In this document: positions 10,192-16,834 of the stretch, piece by piece
How positions within the stretch are numbered: the stretch's first letter is position 1
Layout: each line of letters begins with the position of its first letter
Assembly (NCBI RefSeq): GCF_000196655.1
Contig: NC_014253.1
Span: 1,116,001-1,180,000 of the forward strand
Length of the DNA: 64,000 nt
Source: Methanohalobium evestigatum Z-7303
GTDB taxonomy: Archaea; Halobacteriota; Methanosarcinia; Methanosarcinales; Methanosarcinaceae
Reading direction: 5' to 3'
Program-made: the position numbers and the translations under genes
Notes under the pieces: generated by a model
What the model saw: the letters and a program-made list of their open reading frames with translations, nothing else
Database searches by the model: none
Told to the model about the DNA's origin: nothing

Positions 10192-11082
10192 TTAACAATT
10201 TTTTAAAATTTCAAAATAGCAAGAGCAGTTCCCATTACCAATGGTTTTAACTGTATTAATCGATACGTTGCTATACGCTTTTGAAGCTACATTATAGAAT
10301 ATTTTTTTGGTGAGGTTGCATAAAATAGGGTTCATTTTTGCTTGAGAAGCACCCCATGGACAGATGGTATTTTCCAGTGCAAAAAGAACATTATCTTTAC
10401 TATCAGGTTCTTTTGCAATAAAATCGGCTCCAAGATAATTCATGACTTCGGTGCAGGTTTTTTTAACATTGTCTGGATTTATATTTTCACTGTCCAGTTC
10501 AAGGGTATCCTTGTATTTATTATTTGATACGTAAATCTCATTAAATAGTGATTCTATTTCTTTAACCATTTGATGGATTAAGATTTTCTTTTTTTCTTTG
10601 GGGAGCTGTTGTAGTAAGGTCGGTATAATACCTGTCAATATATTCCTTATTTGGTGTTGTGTATACAATTCGTTAAGGTTTTTCATTAATTCATCATGTA
10701 ATTTTTTAATTCTGAGTGCAGACCTAACCCTTGCATTCAGTTCTTCACCATCAACAGGTTTTGTAAGAAAATCATCTGCACCAGAATCGAGGCCATGGAT
10801 TTTATTATCATGGTCTGATAAGGCAGTTATCATTAAAACAGGTATGTAATTCAGGGAATCATCATTTTTTATGTGTGTACAAACCTCAAATCCGTTAATA
10901 TCGGGCATCATAACATCAAGAAGGATAACATCTATATTATCAGATTCAATTATATTAATCGCTTCTTGCCCATTGTAAGCAGCTATGGTGTTATATCCAT
11001 CCAAATAATCTGCCAATAATTCTACAAGTTCAGGTTCATCGTCTACTATTAGTATTTTAGATTCTGAATTATCCCTCTCCAT
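10192..11082 (-). CDS. Response regulator: REC domain plus methanogen output domain (MetOD1)
   Basis: Residues 8-125 are a receiver domain: acidic pair DDEPE, phospho-acceptor aspartate in VILLDVMMPD, conserved T in MITALSD and K in FLTKPVDG. Residues of about 150-295 form a MetOD1-type output domain with the motifs CPWG, CNLTK and a Cys-rich GNGNCSCYFE end. There is no DNA-binding domain, so the output is probably a protein or metal contact and not direct transcription control. It may receive phosphate from the orphan kinases in this window. The PAS protein at 12431-13351 has the same C-terminal domain. Confidence 0.88.
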   Translation of the reverse strand: MERDNSESKILIVDDEPELVELLADYLDGYNTIAAYNGQEAINIIESDNIDVILLDVMMPDINGFEVCTHIKNDDSLNYIPVLMITALSDHDNKIHGLDSGADDFLTKPVDGEELNARVRSALRIKKLHDELMKNLNELYTQHQIRNILTGIIPTLLQQLPKEKKKILIHQMVKEIESLFNEIYVSNNKYKDTLELDSENINPDNVKKTCTEVMNYLGADFIAKEPDSKDNVLFALENTICPWGASQAKMNPILCNLTKKIFYNVASKAYSNVSINTVKTIGNGNCSCYFEILKNC

Positions 11083-11203
11083 CCTTTATTTACTATTATA
11101 GGCTACCTTTATATATAATTAGTCATTATACTAAAATTTTTAAATTTTTGGTTATTTTTTCAGTATTTTATAAATTAATTATTGTATTCCTATAATCAAT
11201 AAG

Positions 11204-11359
11204 TTGGGAATATTTTATCTTGGCTTGAATATTTTAATTAGCTCTATAACATTATTACTTGGTCTACTTGTACTACTTATTGAAGGTATTATCGAGTACA
11301 ATGATAGGGCAGCAGGGATACGTGAAAAACCAACGACTGAATTTGTCAATTTTCTTTGA
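11204..11359 (+). CDS. Possible 51-residue single-helix membrane peptide
   Basis: A TTG-started frame encodes about 28 hydrophobic residues (GLLVLLIEGIIE at the end of the helix) followed by a charged tail. The pattern resembles the transmembrane start of the kinase at 1066, so it may be a kinase remnant instead of a gene. There is no clear ribosome site. It lies in the 450-base gap between the divergent response regulator and zinc-ribbon genes; nothing else was seen there. Confidence 0.25.
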   Translation: MGIFYLGLNILISSITLLLGLLVLLIEGIIEYNDRAAGIREKPTTEFVNFL

Positions 11360-11532
11360 CTCCTGCACCCATTTCTGATAAATTTCTGATAATTATGTAC
11401 ACTAAAGGGAATCTGTTTACAAAATTAGTATAAAATAATTAGTATAAAAACTTTGAGAATAATGTTACTTAATATCACGGAATCTTTATATGGTTTAGTG
11501 TATATACATAATAATTGAGAGGTGTAGTAAAA

Positions 11533-12291
11533 TTGAACCCCCACGAACAAACCTCCGCTACACTTGACGATATGTTAAAGGAAGCAATCACCTGTCCTCT
11601 ATGTAATACTGATGGAAAAATCCATATCAGTAACATAGAAACTGGAGAAAGTACCGATATTTGTATGTTTTGTGGATACAACACCCACAATGAAATAGCG
11701 GTTGATAAAGAAAAGGATTACTTGGTTAAGTATGCAGAATATCTTTTGTGGAACAAAGGACTAGATGATTCATTAAAAATACTTCAGAATCTTGATGTAT
11801 ACAATTCAGAAATGCTGGATGATATATGGACTGACCCAGATGAAGATAAAGTTATAAATTTTATAGATAAAATACAGACTAACAAGAAATCTATCATACC
11901 CCAAATAGAAGATAGAAACAATTTCAAATATGAAACAAAATCTTATGGAGGGTATGGTATTATACATTTGACTAATGATTCTGATAATTCTATAGATCCA
12001 ACAGATTCAGATAACACCTGTCTTGATGGTAAAATCTGTATCAGGGATAACGACAAAAGTAATATGATGACAAATGATGAGTATGTAACAACGTACCATT
12101 TGTTTGGGAACCCATCTACAGGGGTTACCAGTCTTGTGCAATTAGTTAACAATACAATCGTATATAGTATGCCATTATCAGCGGACAAATATCACAATGA
12201 AATGATGGAAAAAGAAATGGAAAAGATGCAAGAAAGAGGTACAAGAGCAACTTTATTTTTGAAATTACAAAATGATATTATTGAAGTTTAA
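11533..12291 (+). CDS. Zinc-ribbon protein of unknown function
   Basis: An N-terminal zinc ribbon is made by CPLC (near residue 22) and CMFC (near residue 45). The rest is acidic, with a helical section and a C-terminal region containing GNPSTGVTSL, and ends in a Met/Glu-rich helix. No family was recognised. The start is the TTG at 11533, which follows GAGAGGTG at good spacing; an upstream TTG at 11515 would place that site inside the gene. It lies between two genes for MetOD1 proteins, one on each side, which suggests a shared sensory role, but this is only context. Confidence 0.7.
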   Translation: MNPHEQTSATLDDMLKEAITCPLCNTDGKIHISNIETGESTDICMFCGYNTHNEIAVDKEKDYLVKYAEYLLWNKGLDDSLKILQNLDVYNSEMLDDIWTDPDEDKVINFIDKIQTNKKSIIPQIEDRNNFKYETKSYGGYGIIHLTNDSDNSIDPTDSDNTCLDGKICIRDNDKSNMMTNDEYVTTYHLFGNPSTGVTSLVQLVNNTIVYSMPLSADKYHNEMMEKEMEKMQERGTRATLFLKLQNDIIEV

Positions 12292-12353
12292 TATCGTATT
12301 TTTATTTTTTTGATTCTCAATTTGAGATAGGATATCTTTTTCTTGGATTAACT

Positions 12354-12409
12354 TTAGAGGATTTCGAAAAACCTCTTGATTTTGGTGTTTATTTATAAAC
12401 CCTTTATAG
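12354..12409 (+). repeat. R4 repeat copy 1
   Basis: Contains TAGAGGATTTCGAAAAAC, then TTTGGTGTTTATTTATAAAC and CTTTATA. The same string with few changes occurs at 43999-44053, and its first part occurs reversed near 41822-41848. It lies in the gap between convergent genes. Confidence 0.75.
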
Positions 12410-12430
12410 TAGTTAAATCCATAAAATTTG

Positions 12431-13351
12431 TTATTTATAAATGATGAAATAACAGCATTTATCTCCATTACCCATTGTTTTTAATGTTTCTACCTTTGCA
12501 TCATTATAAACTTTTGTAATAACTCTGGATATGATTCCTTTTGTTAGATTGCAAAGTATTGGATTTGATTTAGCTTGTTCTGCACCCCATGGACATCCAG
12601 TACCTTTTACAGCAAACCGAAGCCCTTCTTTATCAAACGATTCTAATGAAAAATCTCCACCAAGCTGGTTCATTACTTCACAACTCATATATCCAACATT
12701 ATTGCTGTTTACATCCTCGTATTTGAATTTAGAACTCTTGCAATCTATCTGTTGAGATTTAAGGGTACTGGTGTTTTGATGGAACATACAGTTTTCAACC
12801 ATGTCAAGCATTTGTTTAACCACAATTTTTCGCCTATCTTTAGGGCTTTCTTTTAAAAGAGTGGGAATTGTGCCTGTTAATATTTTTCGAATCTGGTTCT
12901 GTTTGTATATATGTTCATGTTTTTTTTGTAGTTCTATTTCCGATAATTTTCTCTCAGTAATGTTTAAGTGGTAGATTAGTACTGGTGTAGGGTATCGTTT
13001 ATTTAGTGGTATCACTTTCATCAAATACCATCGGTTTTTATCTGGTGCATGACAAGGATATTCCAGTTCAAAGATATCTTTTTTACCTGTTATAACATCT
13101 CTTATGCCATTTGCTGCAACATAAGCTTCTTCAGAATTTTTACCATATGCATGATCACACACATCCAGATAATTCGTTCCTTCACTACACATATCAGGGT
13201 CAAGCCCGTTATTAGATGCAAAAATTCTCCAGAGGTCATTTACATAAAGAATTGTTCCATCTGTATCTAGGACTGTGAGATTATCGGGCAAGGATTTAAT
13301 TATATAATCTTTTAATTCGTTGTTATCATGTTGTATCTGGTTGTTTTGCAT
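12431..13351 (-). CDS. PAS sensor protein with methanogen output domain (MetOD1)
   Basis: A PAS domain (about residues 12-130, ending LNITERK) with three cysteines is joined by a coiled coil to a MetOD1 domain (about 160-306) carrying CPWGAEQAKSNPILCNLT and the end GNGDKCCYFI. The same domain ends the response regulator at 10192-11082, where it is controlled by phosphorylation; here a PAS domain would control it directly. No kinase core is present. The ligand is unknown. The cysteines in the output domain could form a metal site. Confidence 0.85.
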   Translation of the reverse strand: MQNNQIQHDNNELKDYIIKSLPDNLTVLDTDGTILYVNDLWRIFASNNGLDPDMCSEGTNYLDVCDHAYGKNSEEAYVAANGIRDVITGKKDIFELEYPCHAPDKNRWYLMKVIPLNKRYPTPVLIYHLNITERKLSEIELQKKHEHIYKQNQIRKILTGTIPTLLKESPKDRRKIVVKQMLDMVENCMFHQNTSTLKSQQIDCKSSKFKYEDVNSNNVGYMSCEVMNQLGGDFSLESFDKEGLRFAVKGTGCPWGAEQAKSNPILCNLTKGIISRVITKVYNDAKVETLKTMGNGDKCCYFIIYK

Positions 13352-13434
13352 AATTTACACAATCCTATAAATACTTTAAAGATGTTGAGGTGTTAAAATT
13401 TTCGTTTAACATAGATTTTTATAAAAATTTAACA

Positions 13435-13520
13435 TATTTATTAATGATTTATATTTATTTATCTAATAGATAAAATGAGTTAATATATAATATTCAGGAA
13501 TTGTTGGACAGCTTGTGAAG
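13435..13520 (+). repeat. R1 repeat, subtype with GATAGATAAAA
   Basis: TATTTATCTAATAGATAAAA and GGAATTGTTGGACAGCTT match the R1 copy at 53.2 kb. The sequence after it, with TTCACGTAACCCTG, resembles the outer side of the copy at 33.4 kb. Confidence 0.6.
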
Positions 13521-13567
13521 TTGTTGGCTTCACGTAACCCTGTTTCTCCATCATGGTAATTCTGTTT

Positions 13568-13626
13568 TAAAATTAAAATCTGTATAATAAAAAAGTTTTT
13601 GAGTGATGGTTGTGGACAAATATCAC
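13568..13626 (+). repeat. R5 repeat copy 1
   Basis: Contains CTGTATAATAAAAAAG and GATGGTTGTGGACAAATATC. A near-identical stretch lies at 19985-20036. Both are in long gaps next to mobile-element debris. Confidence 0.65.
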
Positions 13627-13745
13627 TGACTGCTCTCCCACGACTAAATCGTGGAGTTCTCTTGAACCACGAGAGCCTCAACCTCTTACCAAGTTGAGCA
13701 TTTGCTGATTCATGGACGGTACTTGCGAACCGAGACCGAGCGTAG
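13622..13745 (+). mobile_element. Structured IS-end relic with three hairpins
   Basis: CTGACTGCTCTCCCACGACT begins a run of stems: CCACGA/TCGTGG, CTCTCGTGG with its partner in GAACCACGAGAG, and CTCAAC/GTTGAG. Such nested stems are typical of IS200/IS605 ends or of guide RNAs, but no transposase or nuclease frame follows. The first 18 bases match the outer inverted repeat of the R1 copy at 58338-58699. Confidence 0.45.
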
Positions 13746-13950
13746 ATTTAATATTATTATACATACATAAAAATTGCGATAACTTTATATAAAATGACTT
13801 TACTTTAATAACACGTAAGAACAAATAAAAAAACTAAGATATAATAATTTATCATAGATTTAAAGATTTAATTCTTCCGGGGGACTTGGGACTGTAGTTT
13901 TTAGTTCAGTTCAATGATTGAATCAGTTCGATATGTGTGGGGGATATTTA

Positions 13951-14976
13951 ATGGTTGAAGTTGAAAGAGAGAGGTATTCTGATACCTCCGAACGTGAAAA
14001 AATACGTGAAATGATAAAAGCACGTAAGGAAAAAGAAAAGGAAAAGGAAAAATCCTCTGAAATAGAGTCACCTGTTAATAAATGCCCTGAGTGCGGAAGC
14101 ATTAACCTTGAACAGGATTATGAGCGTGCAGAACTTGTTTGTTCGGATTGTGGACTTGTGGTGGATGCAGAATTAGTTGATGAAGGTCCAGAATGGCGGG
14201 CATTTGACTCTGACCAGCAGATGAAACGTTCCAGAGTAGGAGCTCCAATGACTTATGCAATTCATGATAAGGGTCTCTCCACAATGATTGACTGGAGAAA
14301 CCGTGATTCTTATGGTCAGTCAATTTCATCTAAAAACCGGGCACAATTATACCGGTTAAGAAAGTGGCAGCGTAGAATTCGTATATATAATGCTGCTGAA
14401 AGGAATCTGGCTTTTGCATTATCAGAACTGGACCGTATGGCATCTGCACTTGGTTTACCAAGAACTGTACGTGAGACAGCAGCAGTAGTCTACCGGAAAG
14501 CAGTGGATAAGAATTTGATACGTGGAAGAAGTATCGAAGGAGTTGCTGCAGCAGCGCTTTATGCTGCATGCCGTCAGTGCAGTGTACCAAGAACACTTGA
14601 TGAAATCGGTGAAGTGTCAAGAGTTAGCAGGATAGAAATCGGAAGAACCTATCGTTTCATCTCAAGAGAACTTTCGTTAAAACTCATGCCTACCTCACCT
14701 ATCGATTATGTGCCAAGATTTTGTTCAGGTCTCAAATTGAAGAGCGAAGTCCAGTCTAAAGGTGTTGAAATCCTGAGACAGGCATCAGAAAAGGAAATTA
14801 CAAGTGGACGCGGTCCAACAGGTGTTGCAGCTGCTGCAATCTATATTGCGTCTATGTTGTGTGGGGAAAGAAGAACCCAGCGAGAAGTTGCGGATGTGGC
14901 AGGTGTAACAGAAGTAACTATACGTAACAGGTATAAAGAACTGTCCGAAGAACTGGATATTGAAATAATCCAGTAA
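13951..14976 (+). CDS. tfb: Transcription initiation factor TFB
   Basis: The archaeal TFIIB homologue, which recruits RNA polymerase to TBP-bound promoters and sets the start site. Seen: a charged N-terminal helix, a zinc ribbon CPECGS...CSDCG (about residues 45-66), the B-finger/reader region ([12 protein letters not shown]), and two cyclin folds (about 140-235 and 240-335) with a helix-turn-helix ending in [18 protein letters not shown]. The start at 13951 follows GGGGGAT at proper spacing; an earlier ATG at 13918 would add 11 residues containing that site. Length of 341 residues is usual. No internal stop or intein is present. It is a housekeeping gene in an otherwise accessory area. Confidence 0.97.
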   Translation: MVEVERERYSDTSEREKIREMIKARKEKEKEKEKSSEIESPVNKCPECGSINLEQDYERAELVCSDCGLVVDAELVDEGPEWRAFDSDQQMKRSRVGAPMTYAIHDKGLSTMIDWRNRDSYGQSISSKNRAQLYRLRKWQRRIRIYNAAERNLAFALSELDRMASALGLPRTVRETAAVVYRKAVDKNLIRGRSIEGVAAAALYAACRQCSVPRTLDEIGEVSRVSRIEIGRTYRFISRELSLKLMPTSPIDYVPRFCSGLKLKSEVQSKGVEILRQASEKEITSGRGPTGVAAAAIYIASMLCGERRTQREVADVAGVTEVTIRNRYKELSEELDIEIIQ

Positions 14977-14978
14977 AT

Positions 14979-15070
14979 TAACTATAGATTTTGAAATAGT
15001 TAGCCGGGTTCAAATATAATAATAGTCAATTATGTCACTATTCAATTTCAATATCGATTTACTGTGTTAC
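14979..15070 (+). repeat. R2 repeat, left half (interrupted by the IscB element)
   Basis: Runs from AACTATAGATTTTGAAA through ACTATTCAATTTCAAT to GTGTTAC. The right half resumes at 16661 with ATGAAACATT. Uninterrupted copies read GTGTTACATGAAAC (near 55437) and GTGTGACATGAAAC (near 57826), which fixes the insertion point. Confidence 0.8.
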
Positions 15071-15399
15071 GTCAACTACCCCTCCCTAACTGAAGTAAAT
15101 GCTTCAGTTGAGGAAGGAGCTTGTATCTATAAGACAGGTTTTTGGTTGACCAGACCACTGGATACGGGTTATATATGTCAAAAAGAAATCCAGTAAACGA
15201 TACCGGAGAATACACCAGTAGTCACCCTGGGATGCCGCCTCAGTCCCTTGCTCTGAGAATGCAGTCTAAACAGTTCTGGAAGGGTAGGAACAGTGACTGT
15301 ACTTTTAAACCTCCGGTACTCCGGTCGAGAGGAAGTCGGAAATCAGGACTGAACCGACAGTCCTGACCTACGCACAACTCCTTTAAGGAGGAATTACAA
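15071..15399 (+). ncRNA. Candidate omega RNA of IscB
   Basis: In IscB systems the guide RNA is made from the region just upstream of iscB, with the guide at its 5' end taken from the host flank. This 329-base stretch is GC-richer than its surroundings and full of complementary segments, for example CCTCAGTCCC/CTGAG, CCGGTACTCCGG and CAGGACTG/CAGTCCTG. It lacks a convincing protein. The guide would be the host sequence ending ATTTACTGTGTTAC. Confidence 0.7.
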
Positions 15400-16605
15400 A
15401 TGCGTGTATTTGTTATAAGCAAAAACAAGAAACCTCTAATGCCTACGAGACCTGCTAAAGCCAGAAGATTATTGAAATCTGGCAAAGCTAAAGTGGTCAG
15501 AAGAACTCCATTCACTATCAAGTTGTTATACGAAACAACTGAGTACACCCAACCTGTGGTTGCCGGTATGGATTCCGGCTCAAAACACATCGGGTGTGCT
15601 GCTGTTGTTAACGACGAAGTCTTGTACCAGTCTGAAGTTGAATTGAGAGATGATGTATCCAGAAAGATGAAAGATAGAGCTGATTACAGGAGAAACAGGA
15701 GATCAAGAAAGACAAGGTACAGAAAACCGAGATTCGACAACAGAGGCAACTCCAAGAAAGAAAACAGGATTGCACCATCTATCAAGAACAAAGTTCAGTC
15801 CCATGATAGAGAGAGAAGATTCGTGGAATCCATTCTACCTGTCAAGAAATGGATTGTTGAAACTGCTTCGTTCGATATACACAAAATCACAAATCCAAAT
15901 GTTTCAGGTACAGGTTACCAGAACGGTGATTTGAAAGGATACTACAACATTAGGACATACGTTCTGCATAGAGACAACTACACCTGTCAAAAATGTAAGA
16001 ACAGGTCGAAAGACCCGAAATTAGAATGCCACCACATAGTTTTCAGAAGCAACGGTGGAACTGACAGACCTGACAATCTGATTACTCTCTGCGAAACCTG
16101 TCATGGCAAGCTGCATGATGGCGAATTCACGATAAACAAAAAACCGTCTAACACAAAACATCCAACTGAAATGGGTATTGTCAGGTCGCAGATAAGAAAA
16201 CTAAACTGGAAGTTTCAGGAAACATTCGGGTACATAACCAAATACAAGAGAGAACAGAAACTAAATCTGGAAAAGACTCATTACAACGATGCTGTAGCGA
16301 TTTGCTGTGATGAGAATAACCCGAATATACAGCTATCAGATGTAGTATATTATAAAAAACATGTCAGTAAAGGTGACTACCAGCAAACCAAAGGAGTCAG
16401 ATCCGAGAAGAAAATCCCAACAGGAAAACTTCATGGATTGAGAAAATTTGACTTTATACAAACTCCAGATATATCCGGATTCGTCAAAGGCAAAAGAACA
16501 TCAGGTAACTTCAGCATCATGGATATATTCGGAAATACATTCAAGAAAAACTGCAGGAGAATATCAGCAAGATGTACAACTCTAACTCAACAGATACAAA
16601 TCTAA
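15400..16605 (+). CDS. iscB: IscB RNA-guided nuclease (RuvC + HNH)
   Basis: The ancestor-type relative of Cas9 carried by IS200/IS605 elements; it cuts DNA chosen by an omega RNA. Domains in order: PLMP domain (KNKKPLMPTRPAKARRLL, residues 5-30), RuvC-I with catalytic D in AGMDSGSKHIG, arginine-rich bridge helix (YRRNRRSRKTRYRKPRF), RuvC-II with E in WIVETASFD, HNH domain with CQKC, CHHIVF and CETCH, and RuvC-III with HYNDAV. All catalytic residues seem present, and 401 residues is normal for the family, so it may be active. GGAGG precedes the ATG. Compared with the relic at 36.6 kb the C-terminus has lost six residues between short direct repeats. Confidence 0.93.
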   Translation: MRVFVISKNKKPLMPTRPAKARRLLKSGKAKVVRRTPFTIKLLYETTEYTQPVVAGMDSGSKHIGCAAVVNDEVLYQSEVELRDDVSRKMKDRADYRRNRRSRKTRYRKPRFDNRGNSKKENRIAPSIKNKVQSHDRERRFVESILPVKKWIVETASFDIHKITNPNVSGTGYQNGDLKGYYNIRTYVLHRDNYTCQKCKNRSKDPKLECHHIVFRSNGGTDRPDNLITLCETCHGKLHDGEFTINKKPSNTKHPTEMGIVRSQIRKLNWKFQETFGYITKYKREQKLNLEKTHYNDAVAICCDENNPNIQLSDVVYYKKHVSKGDYQQTKGVRSEKKIPTGKLHGLRKFDFIQTPDISGFVKGKRTSGNFSIMDIFGNTFKKNCRRISARCTTLTQQIQI

Positions 16606-16660
16606 AAGACAGGTCGCATTCCTCTCCCAGCTCGCGCAGGGAGTCTCCTGCGACCAATTG
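16606..16660 (+). repeat. Right end of the IscB element
   Basis: A strong hairpin: GGTCGCA pairs with TGCGACC, and inside it CTCCC pairs with GGGAG around a GCTCGCGC loop. The relic at 36700-36754 has the same sequence, also ending CGACCAATTG. Confidence 0.85.
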
Positions 16661-16760
16661 ATGAAACATTGAAATTTAAAATTATCATGAAATCAAAAAG
16701 ATAAGGATGATTTTTCAAGCCTCATTTTGGTCTAAAACCACTAAAATGAGCAATTCTTCT
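16661..16760 (+). repeat. R2 repeat, right half
   Basis: ATGAAACATTGAAATTT, then AATCAAAAAGATAAGGATGA and TCAAGCCTCAT. The full-length form is at 57761-57889. Confidence 0.8.
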
Positions 16761-16768
16761 TGAATCAA

Positions 16769-16815
16769 TTCAGAAAATGAGAGTTTATTCAGGATAGGGT
16801 TTCTACAGACCCTTC
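16769..16815 (+). repeat. R3 repeat copy
   Basis: TTCAGAAAATGAGAGTTTAT followed by GGTTTCTACAGACCC. The match at 41770-41812 ends GGATTTCTACAGAGCC. The end motif GGCTCTGTAGAAA looks like a terminal inverted repeat of a lost transposon. Confidence 0.6.
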
Positions 16816-16834
16816 TCGCTCCAGAGTTAAATTT

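Larger units (their letters stand above)
15071..16660 (+). mobile_element. IS200/IS605-type element carrying iscB only
   Basis: Ends are set by the interrupted R2 repeat: left end begins GTCAACTACCCC after host TTAC, right end finishes CGACCAATTG before host ATGAAAC. A subterminal hairpin AACTGAAG/CTTCAGTT lies at the left and GGTCGCA/TGCGACC at the right. TTAC is a known 5' target for Y1-transposed elements. No tnpA is present, so movement would need a transposase in trans. A relic of the same element lies at 36541-36754. Confidence 0.85.

Noticed and set aside
13463-13681. 72-codon minus-strand frame
   Set aside because: It covers R1, R5 and IS-end repeats only.
15142-15590. Plus- and minus-strand frames of 74 and 116 codons upstream of and over the iscB start
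   Set aside because: They lie in the predicted omega RNA and overlap iscB; no protein family pattern.
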